In this document: in pieces, positions 13,757 through 24,330 of the stretch
How the letters are laid out: every line of letters begins with the position of its first letter
Position numbering within the stretch: the stretch's first letter is position 1
Assembly: GCF_032118995.1 (NCBI RefSeq)
Contig: NC_092650.1
Coordinates: forward strand, 26,591,501 to 26,655,500
Direction: 5' to 3'
Origin: Asterias amurensis
Taxonomy: Eukaryota; Echinodermata; Asteroidea; Forcipulatida; Asteriidae
DNA length: 64,000 nucleotides
Translations under genes and position numbers: made by a program
Notes under the pieces: generated by a model
The model's input: only the letters and a program-made list of their open reading frames with translations
The model's database searches: none
Told to the model about the DNA's origin: nothing

Positions 13757-13955
13757 CCCTAGGCCTGATGCTTCAAGGCGGAGGCAATTACATTACCTCA
13801 ATGCCCCATGGTCTACAGCTACAAGTAATAATGTGTACCATGGTCATTGCCCCGGTACCAATAGAAATTTATAATTTCCTTATAGATATCCTCTACAAAA
13901 TAGAAAATGTCTTGGTGCCCTTTCCCTTTCAAGAATAAAGCATCAGGCTGTTCTT
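13757..13955. repeat. Interspersed repeat family G copy
   Basis: Starts taggcctgatgcttcaagg and ends aagaataaagcatcaggct. The interior has cattgccccggtaccaatag, matching the sibling copies. Long copy with small insertions. Confidence 0.6.
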
Positions 13956-14157
13956 GGAGATTGAAGTTGTTTTAGAAACCCTAGATTTTTAAGATGTTTC
14001 ACATGTAATACCTTAACTGACACTTCAAACTGTCTCAATTTATTACAACCATTAATGACCAATCAGAAGAGCAGAATTATTCTTGAAACTTTGGTCATAC
14101 AAGCAGAGCCACTTGCACAGCCACTCGCAGCAAATATGTAGTATGATCCTCAGATGA

Positions 14158-14546
14158 TTAAAGACACTGGACACTATTGGTAATTGTCAAAGACCAGTCT
14201 TCTCACTTGGTGTATCTCAACAAATGCATAAAATAACAAACCTGTGAAAGTTTGAGCTCAATTGGTCGGCGAAGTTGCGAGATAATAATGAAAGGAAAAA
14301 ACACCTTGTCACACAAAGTTGTGTGTTTCAGATGCTTGATTTCGAGACCTCAAATTCTAAATCTGAGGTCTCGAAATCAACCTTGCGGAAAATTACTTCA
14401 TTCTCGAAAACTACGTCACTTCAGAGGGAGCCGTTTCTCACAATGTTTTATACTAACAACCTCTCCACATTACTCGTTTAATACCAAGTAAGGTTTTATG
14501 CTGATAAATATTTTGAGTAATTACCAATAGTGTCCACTGCCTTTAA
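14158..14546. mobile_element. MITE family 1, complete
   Basis: Bounded by TTAA at 14158-14161 and 14543-14546. Terminal repeats AGACACTGGACACTATTGG and CCAATAGTGTCCACTGCCT, length about 389 bp. The centre holds the gagacctcaaattctaaat / gaggtctcgaaatca foldback. A good reference copy for the family. Confidence 0.93.
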
Positions 14547-15069
14547 AGCATAATTCGTATGGGTTTGCTTCACATGAATGTGGTCTATCCTTCCTATGAT
14601 CGATCAACAGTAGAGATCACGCACTCCGTACACCAACATGTCATTAGTGATATTCACAGGTGAGTCACAACTGTCTAGAACCCATGAGATTCAGGTGTAC
14701 AACCAGCGCAGATAATAATTATCTGCAAGCCACTCAACCTACTTGCTCATCTTGATGTCCTATTTTTCTGTAAGTGACTGGAAGAACCGCCTGACAAGAA
14801 ACAATGGACTGTTTCACACGAGGGAATTTACATTACACTGCAGCAGCGAAAGCTTTTGGTTTTTAAAGTCGGTACCTGCTACAAAACTTCACAGTGTTTG
14901 AGAAAATTGTGCAACATCAAAAAAAATGCTGTCCCTTCCCACATCGCTCCATTTGTAATAATTCAGAAACTATTCTTCACTAGGAACAGGAATGTAGTTT
15001 TTATGCCCTCTTGTGAAAAATGCATAAAAGAGTGTTATAAGAATTTTTGTTTTGCTTGAGATGTTATGC
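14547..15069. other. Stretch without a recognised gene
   Basis: Intronic sequence next to MTSS1 exon 3 on the minus strand. No further MTSS1 exon was recognised here. Confidence 0.4.
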
Positions 15070-15107
15070 TTCATTCGTTCGTTCGTTCGTTTTTTCGTTC
15101 GCTCGTC
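15070..15107. repeat. (CGTT)n microsatellite
   Basis: Interrupted run of cgttcgttcgttcgtt with a T-rich interruption and a variant gctcgt. It sits in the intron about 25 bp from MTSS1 exon 3. Confidence 0.85.
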
Positions 15108-15133
15108 TGATCAAGCCAAGCACAGAAACTTAC

Positions 15134-15207
15134 CTCTGGAGTTGGTAGCAATGTCAGCTATGCGCTGGAAGGCTTCCAGAAATGCACTCACTGCTATGAT
15201 GGTTGTC
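15134..15207 (-). CDS. MTSS1: MTSS1-like coding exon 3 (I-BAR domain)
   Basis: On the minus strand a 74-nt exon sits between an acceptor (…TGTAG) and a strong donor (AGAG|GTAAGT). Taking two bases from exon 2, it encodes K-TTIIAVSAFLEAFQRIADI-ATNSR. As recalled, vertebrate MTSS1/MTSS2 has TTVVAAAAFLDAFQKVADM-ATNTR immediately before GGTREIG. This is part of the first helices of the IMD/I-BAR domain, which binds and curves PI(4,5)P2 membranes and organises actin. The exon ends one base into a codon, consistent with the next residue being Gly. Further exons should lie to the left; I did not find exon 4 in 1-15133, so that intron is probably very long. Paralogue identity (MTSS1 or MTSS2) cannot be decided here. 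Confidence 0.88.
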
Positions 15208-16193
15208 CTACAATAATAGAGAATCAAAATATTGTTTCAGATGCCACGATAGCCAGATTAATTGTTGAGCAAACCAGAAATAACTGAGTTCTGAAGAATA
15301 CTTAAAAATGATTGCCACTTGGGGCTAACACACAAAGTGTTGACAGTTGTTTGCTGCAATACAAACACTTGCCCACAATTGAAGAAAGAGTATTTCCGTT
15401 GTTTTTATATAAAAAAAACTTGTACCTTCAAATCTAGCAATGCTTTTAAGAAGTTATCAATTACCTAGAAGTCAGCGTGCTCCCTTATAAGAGAGTTCTG
15501 ATCGAGTGCTAGCTAAAACACCCGAGGACAGATCTAAATTATTTTTCTGGTGGTCCGGCTGGCTTGTTCAGCATGTACAAGTATTCCAATTTAATATTAA
15601 GGGCCAGTTGAAATTAAACTTGTGAAAAAAAAGCTGAATGGACTTGTGAAGTGTTATAAGTCCTGCTGGCTTACTGGCTAGTCAGTGAACAAGTAAGGAA
15701 AAACCCTGAAATTGTTTTAAAAACAATTTTGTACCTGTGGCTACTCATTTTAGCCAACCTGCAATTTTGGCAAAAACTACAATGTCCACCCTTTGAGGTA
15801 GGTGACTCTGTAAAAATTGTATTACAAACTGGGTGGGCCATATTTTTCAGCTTTGTTAGCCTGCTTTAATCATTTTCAGCCAAAATGAGGCTGCATGAAC
15901 TGTTTTCCTGTTCTTGTTTCCTTTTCTTTCATATTTGCCTTTTGTTAGCAGCTGTTATTTTTATTTGTTATACAGGGCATGCCTGATGCTTTGTTTTTGA
16001 AAGGGCAAGGGCACTAGGACATTTCAGAACCTCCTTGTAGGGGCACTCTATGGGAAAGTTGTACATCTATTGGACAATTTGAAGGGGCACCAAGGTAATG
16101 ACCATTGGCAATGGATGCTATTGCCCTGAGTGGCCCACATGAAGTCCTAGGCCTGCTGCAGAGAATTGAGGCCAAGGTGGGCATTTTACTCAC
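15208..16193 (-). other. MTSS1-like intron 2
   Basis: A 986-bp intron on the minus strand with GTGAGT donor and TAG acceptor. It contains one repeat family G copy near its exon-2 end and otherwise nothing recognisable. Confidence 0.75.
15974..16152. repeat. Interspersed repeat family G copy
   Basis: Runs from catgcctgatgctttg through gaaagggcaagggcac and gaaggggcaccaaggtaatg to aagtcctaggcctgct. Orientation is opposite to the 12-14 kb copies. Lies in the MTSS1 intron. Confidence 0.6.
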
Positions 16194-16255
16194 TTGAGTT
16201 GTGTGTGAAGCTTTGAGGCTTTACTTGTGAAGTCTTCCCACACTGGAACAGAACC
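16194..16255 (-). CDS. MTSS1: MTSS1-like coding exon 2 (I-BAR domain)
   Basis: A 62-nt minus-strand exon with acceptor (ttgtatcag) and donor (CTCAA|GTGAGT). It encodes GSVPVWEDFTSKASKLHTQL plus two bases of the next codon. Vertebrate MTSS1 has GSYPVWEDFINKAGKLQSQL at the same place, directly after the first coding exon. The PVWEDF core is diagnostic. Phases on both sides fit exons 1 and 3 exactly, which is strong support for all three calls. It forms part of the first I-BAR helix. Confidence 0.9.
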
Positions 16256-16552
16256 CTGATACAAAAATAATAACAAGGAAAAAATGTAAGCATGTTGAAA
16301 GAAAAAAAGCAAACAAAAATAACCACTTTTTAATTCTTGGTGTTGTTTGATGTTATTTGAAGAATTCTATTCATCCTTATGTTTTTTAAGTGTAAAGTTC
16401 AGGTATTTTTTTCCGTCTTGTTTTTTAAAGATGTTCAGGACCAAATAGAGAGACAGCCAAAACAGGGCTACATGTACAGTAGTTTTCAGTTGATAGAGAA
16501 CTACCTCATAAACCCAGACGCAGGTCCCTGGTTTAAAAACTACATTCAATAA

Positions 16553-16680
16553 GTTGGGGTGGTTCTGAAAAGAACCTTTGGTTTCAACTCGACGTTTCGA
16601 TCAGTACATGTATGCTCTGATCATCTTCTGGAGAAAAACGTCGAGTTGAAACCAACAGTTCTTTTCAGAACCACCCCAAC
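16553..16680. mobile_element. 128-bp foldback MITE
   Basis: Ends are a long inverted repeat: gttggggtggttctgaaaag on the left and cttttcagaaccaccccaac on the right, continuing inward through ggtttcaactcgacgttt and aacgtcgagttgaaacc. Near-perfect hairpin with a small loop around tgctctgatcatc. No coding capacity. Confidence 0.85.
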
Positions 16681-18581
16681 TCATTAGAGACAGTCATTAC
16701 ATGGTGTTACCGGAAACCTTTCTATATCGTATTTCCACCATGCAAAGTTTCAAATCCTACTTACATTCCATAAGTTTTCTTTGTTCAACACACAGATTTA
16801 TCTGTATTTGCCCAGTCATTTTCGTCTGTTGTTTATTAAATTTGAATATTAACCATGCGTAGTTTTATCATGGTTTTATCCAGTATTATACTGTAAATTG
16901 ACATGTTGTCTTGACTTTTCTTTTGGCATTCTATCTTGAATATCCTGAAACAAAATTTACATTATTGTCTGTAAAAATAACACACAAAAATTCTAACTAA
17001 CACAGTAACAATAAAATTAGAGTCACGGATTACTCCCTGCTACAAATGATGTTTTGTTTATTTTTAATTTTTTTTCAAATCTTGCAGACAATAACAAACG
17101 AATCAACAACAAAAACTGTTTGAAAAAAAAAACACAAATTGGTTTTAAAAACAATGAAATAAAAAATACAAGGATGGCTTTAGATGGGTACAGTGTGGAC
17201 GTACAATATTACAGCATTGTAACAAACATGTCAGGAAAGCATTATTTATGAGGAACCACCGCGTTAAGAGCAGTCGCCACACTGTAATATTCATTGCCAT
17301 GTGCGCGCTACGCTTCATGCATGCATAGTGGCACACTGTCCCCATAATACTACATGTTAAGGACCAAAACTGATGAACCATAAGAAATTCAAGTCCGACT
17401 ACCGGGGAACGAGAGAAGGAGCGACACGGAGGCCATTATTCTTCTCCAGCCTTGCAAACTCTACTTATCACGCATATGGCCAACACTGGCAAGAGTATGA
17501 CCTTATCAGTTCCAGTATTACAAGATTGCCTTCGGGTCACCACATAACAGTTTGTTATTTTAATAAAAGCCTGGTTTGACATGGGTACTTTGTGGGATAC
17601 ATACTGAACGTACATGTACACATGTGTGCAATTGCACACAGACTAATTGTGCGCGGACACATGTGGCAAGATTTCTTTGCAAGATGACGTGTGGTGTCCG
17701 TAGATGGACTAGATTGATTACAGTACCTAGACTCTAGCATGAATAGCAATTATTGTCATAAAAGTAGCAATAAAGGGTTGTAAATCAAGATTCTGGCATT
17801 TCCCATATGGAGTTTCAATTAGTCATACTAACCATCAGCTCATGTTTTACATTAAAACTATTGTCTCTTCGTTTCTTATTATGAAGAGTTGAATGATCTA
17901 CAGTCTCAATCAACATCAATGTAAGTCACAATTTTGTATCTGAAGATGCACGTCTTGTGTGTTGGATCCAAACTAAAACTGGATGGAGCAATGGCCCCAG
18001 ACCAGTGATTTTAGCCTCGGGCCATTCAAACCAAGACAGAGTATGATTGCTTGCATGCGGCTTGCCTATCTAGAATTAGCTTCTGACAAAAACAATTTTT
18101 GCATATTATTTTTGGGCGCACACCTTATTCCCAAATGCAAGATGGGTTACTATTGGTCAACCATTTACAAGAACACACTACAAGCTACAAACCCTGACAT
18201 CTACACTTCGATAAGAACTCAAAACATCTTGTGAGTTGTTTAAAAAAAATGCCCCTTTAGGGTTTTTAAGGCAATAATAGGAAATTAAACTTCCTTCCCA
18301 TTCTCACCAAAAATAGAATCTCAGGGGGATAAATAGCGACTTGCTGCTCGCAAACCGATGGGTCATTGACTATAATACTTGCGCCTGACACTTTGTTCTT
18401 CGGAGGGAAAGGCAGTTTTTATTTTGTACGCAGCCTGCTTCCTTCACTACCAGGAGCACAGTTTTCATTTCTACTGTGTACTGTATTAACAAATGCAAGG
18501 AGTGGTGTCAATGGGAACATCTTCAGGACTTGTGTGAACTTCACTCAAATGAAGGGACAATTTTGCTGTCTTTTGAAGAAG
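16681..18581. other. Stretch without a recognised gene (MTSS1 intron)
   Basis: AT-rich intronic DNA with only short chance frames on both strands. Confidence 0.4.
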
Positions 18582-18700
18582 GGCTAGGGCACCAAGGTAT
18601 TTTCTCCTTGGTAAGGGCACCTCTTCTTGAGAAAATTGTAAATTTCTACAGCAAGCATTTCAAGGGCACTGTCCAGCCAATGCCTTTATTGTCTGTGAAG
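18582..18700. repeat. Interspersed repeat family G fragment
   Basis: agggcaccaaggtattttct, ccttggtaagggcacctctt and aaattgtaaatttctacagc match the interior of the other copies. The ends are lost. Confidence 0.5.
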
Positions 18701-19140
18701 TATATAAAGGCCTGCTGTGCACACTGCACTTGTAAAGTGATGTAACACAAAGACCATCGGCATTGTCACTGTTCATGCACCTGTCTTCAGTCAGGTATTG
18801 TTTGTTACCCATTTCATATGTAGCAGATTACTGGGTCCATCACAAAGGGATTGTATGACACACACTGTTGACACAACAGAGGGCCCATGCTCGTTTTTAG
18901 AAATAAAGAACATAATGTAAATTATAACCTAGTGGTTTACGTGTAATTAGGATTTTAACTATTGCCTCTAATTGTTAAACAATCTTTGTTAATTGTTATC
19001 TCATTGTTGTATCAGTGGACAGTATAATTGCAATCCAAAGTTGTGTACATTTTGCAAGTGGAAGCTAAAATTTCTACATGTAGGCCTACCATGTAGTTAG
19101 GACAATAAAAATTCAATTGTGTTCCTCAAGATAATAGTTC

Positions 19141-19270
19141 TCATAAAAACTTACTGAGTAACAAGTAATGGAGAAAACATTGTGAGAAACCGCTCCTTCT
19201 GAAGTTACGTAGTTTTGAGAAAGTAAATTTATCACTAAAATATTTGAATTGATTTTGAGACCTCAGCATC
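19141..19270. mobile_element. MITE family 1 fragment
   Basis: Left part of the family only: cataaaaacttactgagtaa, tggagaaaacattgtgag, ctgaagttacgtagtttt, ending in ttgattttgagacctca. Both terminal repeats are missing. It lies just beside the large foldback element. Confidence 0.75.
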
Positions 19271-19340
19271 ATGTCTGTATAGTGTAAGTGTGGAGCTGAG
19301 TTAACAAGTTAACAGAAGAACTTTCCGTATCCTGCCACTA

Positions 19341-20201
19341 CTCCTAGAACTATTTCGGTTTCGTCTGGCTATCGTCTGCCATAACCTCATAGGTTGTATA
19401 TCTCTCACGCGTTAAACAATGATGGTTCATTCAATCATTGTTCAATGAATTTTGGAATCAAAAATCTCTCTTTATTTTCATTTTAATCTTGCCAAAATTA
19501 GGCTCTATGTGTCCTTTGATATCTCAATGTCCGAGGGGGCGACCAGAGAACCCACTCCGCAATCTCAAAAAATGTTAAAAGTTATAAATTCTTACCGTAA
19601 TTCAGTCCCCAAATACTCCGTTTTACCACTACATTACAAATGCTGATTGTCCCCGAACTCTGCCGAACGCAGGACAAACGTGGAGAATTTGTGCACACGT
19701 TCGTCCATCCTAGAATTTTAAAAAACACTTGTTCCGTGCTTTGTGTACAAAACATATGGACACGCGTCTAGGAACCAAACGTCTGGTTCCCAGACGCGTG
19801 TCTATATGTTTTTGTACGCAAAGCACGGATCAAGTGTTTTTTTATTCTAGGACAAACGTGTGTAGATAATTCTCCACGTTTGTCCTGGGATAAAAATAAT
19901 ATGCACGCGCTCGTCACGTGTCGTGACTTCGCGGTGTGTTCAGGGACAATCAGCATTTGTAGTGTAGTGGTATAACTTTTAACATTGCGGAGTGGGTTCT
20001 CTGGTCGCCCCCTCGGACATTGAGATATCAAAGGACACACAGAGCCTAATTTTGGCGAGATTAAAATGAAAATAAAGAGATTTTTGATTCAAAAATTCAT
20101 TGAACAATGATTGAACCATCATCGTTTAACGCGTGAGAGATATAAACCTATATGAGGTTACGGGAGACGATAGCCGGACGAAACCGAAGTAGTTCTAGGA
20201 G
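19341..20201. mobile_element. 861-bp foldback element with 13-bp flanking repeats
   Basis: The left arm starts ctcctagaactatttcggtt and the right arm ends in the complement (agtagttctaggag). The arms pair along most of the element, through gtgtcctttgatatctcaat/attgagatatcaaaggacac and cactccgcaat/attgcggagtg to a centre near 19771-19790 (ggaaccaaacgtctggttcc). Directly outside lie tatcctgccacta (19328-19340) and tatcctgccacca (20202-20214), a 13-bp direct repeat with one mismatch, probably the target-site duplication. The arms differ by small indels in the middle third. No transposase reading frame is present, so this is a non-autonomous foldback element inside MTSS1 intron 1. Confidence 0.85.
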
Positions 20202-20571
20202 TATCCTGCCACCACCTTTTCAATTTCACAAATTTTTACAAAAAAATACTATATTTTGCCCAGATGTGTCATTCATTGGTCATTGTCAGACTTGGCATCT
20301 TAATCACAAGTACTATTTGCTGTATTTCAAACCAATTAATAGACACGGTAACATTATTCCCATGAAGGACAGTGGAAGGACCAACCAATGTTACTGCACT
20401 AATGCCACTGGCATGACTGGCATGTGGGCACTGCCGCCCATCAGTTGTCCCCAATAATATTGTGTATCAACCAACACTGACTCACTACCTACAGCAATTT
20501 TGTATCAACCGATAAATACCGTTAAATTACATTCTGAAAAACTGTCCCTCTCTCTACTCTTTTCTCTTTAC

Positions 20572-20643
20572 CTTCATGTCATTGATGATGGTCTGAAATA
20601 GTCCTCCAAGCACACTGCAGTCTCTTTCTGCGGTAGCCTCCAT
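20572..20643 (-). CDS. MTSS1: MTSS1-like first coding exon
   Basis: On the minus strand, an ATG at 20643 opens a 24-codon exon ending at a GTAAAG donor. It encodes MEATAERDCSVLGGLFQTII-NDMK. Vertebrate MTSS1 begins MEAVIEKECSALGGLFQTII-SDMK, so the start codon is well supported. The exon is phase 0 and is followed by exon 2 beginning GS. MTSS1 (missing in metastasis) is an I-BAR protein that binds PI(4,5)P2 membranes and promotes actin-rich protrusions and endocytic/ciliary remodelling. Only the first 68 or so residues of a protein normally above 700 aa are visible here. Confidence 0.93.
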
Positions 20644-21115
20644 GATTCCTAATTGTTTGGTTTATTCTGTTCCCTCACGTCTTCGGTGTGCCGTGTGATG
20701 GTTTGTACACACCGTGTGAACGCACTGTCTCGAAAGCACAATGCCTCGTGCCCGTCCGTTGTGAAGTTCCCCAAACGCCGATTTCTACACGCTCAATCTA
20801 TTCTCTCTCCTGCGTAATTTTCACACTGAAATCCATTTCTGCTCGTATCGATGAGTACGTAGAGATATATTCATCCAAATAGACTGAACACATGAATGTG
20901 TCTGATGGCTGAAACTGCGTATAATTTCCCTTTTTCAACGGCACTTCTCGAGTACCATCCACCGTCACTTCGTTTTACTCGGCCACAAAAAACATGCAAC
21001 GACCGAAATATGAAAATCGAAGGACACACACCTCGCGCATCAAAACACACGCACGCATGCATCAGTCGTTGGTCACTGCTCTTCGCTTGGTGTAACCGCA
21101 AAATCCTAGCTTAAA
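20644..21115 (-). promoter_or_regulatory. Probable 5' leader and promoter of the MTSS1-like gene
   Basis: Immediately upstream of the ATG on the minus strand, the DNA becomes richer in CpG than the surrounding AT-rich sequence (for example tcacacggcacaccgaagac and gaacttcacaacggacggg) and lacks repeats. No clear TATA box or start site was recognised. A leader intron is possible because caattag lies 5 bases before the ATG. Confidence 0.35.
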
Positions 21116-21415
21116 AAGAGGGCGCACTTTACTATTGCTTCTTACCGAAAAAAAAGGTAAACGCCCGTCCCAGTTTCGTGAAAAGCTGAGCCCCAAACAT
21201 AGAGCTATATATAGCTCTATGGCCCCCCAAAATAGTGTCGCCGAGTGTAAACTACCTTGCTAAACAGTTGTTGGCTGTCATGCTATAATGATGAAAATTG
21301 CTCGTGGCAGCAGCTCTTCCACTAGTTTTTTGCTTGAAGCAAAAATTAGTGGACTTTTGAGTTTTGTTCAGCAGAAATTAGCTGTGTTCTGCCATCCATG
21401 GTTCTGTTCAGTGTG
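21116..21415. other. Spacer without a gene
   Basis: Contains a short perfect palindrome, agagctatatatagctct (about 21200-21217), and sequence related to the gctaagca repeat family that leads into the tandem array. Confidence 0.45.
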
Positions 21416-21719
21416 CTGCAGATGCTTGAAGGGTCCCAAGTTTCATGAAGCTGGCAGACGATCCAGCTGAGCAAAATTTCTTTGCTAAGCAAGTTGGGGC
21501 TTCAATGGCAAGTCTACTGCAGATGCTTGAAGGGTCCCAAGTTTCATGAAGCTGGCAGACGATCCAGCTGAGCAAAATTTCTTTGCTAAGCAAGTTGGGG
21601 CTTCAATGGTAAGTCTACTGCAGATGCTTGAAGGGTCCCAAGTTTCATGAAGCTGGCAGATGATCCAGCTGAGCAAAATTTCTTTGCTAAGCAAGTTGGG
21701 GCTTCAATGGTAAGTCTAC
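21416..21719. repeat. 101-bp tandem repeat, three units
   Basis: Units start at 21416, 21517 and 21618, each opening ctgcagatgcttgaagggtc. They differ at only a few bases (for example ggcaag or ggtaag near the end). The unit contains ctgagcaaaatttctttgct and aagcaagttggggcttc, similar to the gctgcttaagcac repeat at 46717. The near identity indicates recent expansion. Frames that pass through the units on the minus strand are a consequence of the repeat and not a gene. Confidence 0.95.
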
Positions 21720-23930
21720 TTCTGCTATTTCAAGCAAGATGCTTGTGCTTAAGTAAAGTGTTTGTGCTTACCGTCTATTAGTTTGGGCCCAGCCGGGTGA
21801 ACGAAATGCTATCTAACCCGGTGAGTCTAACTTTTTTGCGGGTTTCTGGATGTTCAGATGCCGGGAATCCCGAAGTCCCGAAGACCCCTTTTCAGAACTT
21901 GGTGGGTGGCCCAATTTCGTAAAGCCTGTGCCAAGTTTCAATAGCAAATGTTATTACCATCCAGTCATTATTGCTGGGACTGGAACGCAACTCATTGATT
22001 TCTTAGCAGAGAAACTTGTCTGCTTAAGGCCCCGAGTACGATAACGATTGGTTTTTGTCAGCGAAATGCATCATAAACCATAACCTACAATAATTAATTA
22101 AAAGTAACATTTTAGAGTTTTAGCTATGTGATTATAGAGCTTCAGTTTGTTTTTGACATGACCAACCATTACTTCTTTATAACAATAATCTCTCATTGTG
22201 ACTTATAAATCTTTTAAAAACAAACTGTTTTATTCAAGTATGTTGTTTGCCGTTACAGAAAGTGAATGAAATCATAAAAGTACAATTGATTGCTATAAAA
22301 ATAATTTTGTAACCTTCAACTGTTCATAATCCAGTTCGATGAAAACAAAGATTTGTTATTGAAAGGCTAGCGTTATTATATTTTATTTTTTATTTTATGA
22401 AAAACAACATCTATAAAAATCAAAGTGCCCAAGAGGCCAAAACTGGTGTTACAGCGGCACTTTCGGTCGTCTATGATGGAGTGTGCACAGTGTTATTTTA
22501 TGCATATTATGTACGTAGGAGTTGACTGCAAATCTTCATCCGCGAACAATACCCGTACGCTCGCTTTAGGCACTAGGAACTCTCTAGCTCTCAACTGAGG
22601 ATGCATGGTGGCGCCCTTTGAAATTATTGACCTTCACTACCCACGTGCTTATACACCGCCCCTCTGCACATGTACACAGTCTTAATCAGGTGAGGATGCC
22701 AAACTTTCTCCTAAGTTTAAAACTTTGTATTTTATATTTCTAATGCACTAACATAAACCCATGCTAATGTTCATTTTTGTGTGCGAGTATCCATAGATTC
22801 TATTTCATTTTATGTTGTAAATTTGGGGTGTTCTAGTGTCTTTACTAAGTGTAATTTTATGGTTAGGAAACTTTTGCGGAACACGGATTTTGGACTTGAC
22901 GAGTACACTTGTGTTGGTACTGCTGGTGAGCGTTGTGTGCTATAATGTTGTGTTGCGGTGTATAAGGTTTGCCTATATCGATGTGTATCGTGTACACAGT
23001 TCTACGCGACGCCGACGGATGTTGAGGGAGTTCTTTTCCTAATCCTAGTTCTAGCTGTGAAAACTGAAATGTGAAGTTTGGCGCTCAACGAACGATGGAC
23101 CGGTAACGTTCGGGATATTTAGTGCTGGAGTTTGTCATATAATCCCATTGAACTGAGTCTATAGTTATCTCATATTGAGATTTTCATGTTGATATTGAGA
23201 AAATAGGCTATACAATGGTATTTTGTGTACTTTTTTATGAGAGGAGTTTATTAGCCTCAATAATAGCTTTAAATTTGTATTTTTTAAGGCAGATGACTAT
23301 TACTTGGACTCTGCTACACACACAATATTAATGGCTGTGTTTGCTGGATTTAATGTATTTTTTTTATCCTTACCTGTGCACAATCTTCGTCGATCAGATC
23401 AATATCAGTTGTAAGGGTTATAGGTCAGTGCATATTGGTCGAAAAAAACTTCAATTTCGGGGAGGTGCTATTTTTGAACTAATTCTCCTAGACCCCAACC
23501 CCCCTCTTACAACAATCAATTTGAAAAAGGATTTGTTTTATGTGCATGTCGAGAAATGACCTTTGTTTTGTGGGGGGAAAACAAAACAAAAAAATGAAAA
23601 TGTTGCATGCCTTAATTAATACCTAATTTAGAAGTAATATTTTAAGGAAAGCAAATTTCTACTATCAATATCTTGCAAGCGGTGTAAGTTTAATGTAAAT
23701 CTGTGGACATTGTGTTTACGGTGTTACAAACATTAGAATAATTTATGCACTGGAACATTCAACACATTGATGCATTGTTTGATTGAATTGAACTATCCAG
23801 CAAGAAATAACCTCTGGTGTTTACAATTATTGGCCCATTACGACGTGAAACACAGCTTATAAAGCCAACACTAATAATATCCTCAAAAGAATCAATGAAG
23901 TAATACATGCTGGCATGATGCATACAATTG
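21720..23930. other. Stretch without a recognised gene
   Basis: AT-rich. A 68-codon frame near 22836-23042 (plus) is hydrophobic at first and Arg-rich at its end, but has no known domain or start context, so it is not called. Confidence 0.4.
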
Positions 23931-24160
23931 CTTAAATCATAGCAACACTAAACTTTCGTATAGGACTACACCAAGTATAATAGTTCTGATATATTTTTAC
24001 AATTAGTTTTGGTTTTTACTCATAATAGTTCTGATATATTTTTACAATTAGTTTTGGTTTTTACTCATTGAGTAAAAACCAAAACTAATTGTAAAAATAT
24101 ATCAGAACTATTATACTTGGTGTAGTCCTATACGAAAGTTTAGTGTTGCTATGATTTAAG
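23931..24160. repeat. Perfect palindrome, 92-bp arms, with 45-bp duplication in the left arm
   Basis: Left arm 23931-24022 (starting cttaaatcatagcaacacta) is exactly complementary to 24069-24160. Between them, 24023-24067 repeats the inner 45 bp of the left arm in direct orientation. No mismatch is seen. Perfect arms suggest a very recent event, or an artefact of cloning or assembly. Confidence 0.93.
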
Positions 24161-24229
24161 AAATACACCGATGTGTGTTATAGCATTGTATATTCTGTAC
24201 TTACCAGAGTTCGGTGGACAAAAATCACA

Positions 24230-24330
24230 GTCATATTACTCGAGTGGGATTCGAACCCACGACCCTTGCAACTCTAGAGCAGTGTCTTACCAAACTAGAC
24301 CACCGAGATTGCCCGGTTGCTAGAGGCAGT
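24230..24330 (-). mobile_element. tRNA-derived SINE head
   Basis: On the minus strand, ggtggtctagtttggtaaga resembles an A box region and gtgggttcgaatcccac is a perfect B box with a T-arm stem. A nearly identical head lies at 57110-57170. The anticodon-stem region is present but the acceptor stem is not closed. A block with atttgcatcgggga follows at about 24395 and recurs in opposite orientation near the second copy. Confidence 0.7.

Larger units (their letters stand above)
16256..20571 (-). other. MTSS1-like intron 1
   Basis: A 4.3-kb intron on the minus strand (GTAAAG donor next to exon 1, CAG acceptor at exon 2). It hosts a small foldback MITE (16553-16680), a family G fragment, a family 1 fragment and an 861-bp foldback element. 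No other exon is evident. Confidence 0.75.

Noticed and set aside
21408..21694. Minus-strand repeat protein frames
   Set aside because: They are produced by the 101-bp tandem repeat, with no start context or domain.
22836..23042. Small membrane protein on the plus strand
   Set aside because: Hydrophobic stretch alone; no homologue recognised, no splice or promoter support.
24240..24310. tRNA gene on the minus strand
   Set aside because: B box and T arm are good, but the acceptor stem does not pair and a near copy occurs in a SINE at 57110; better read as a SINE head.
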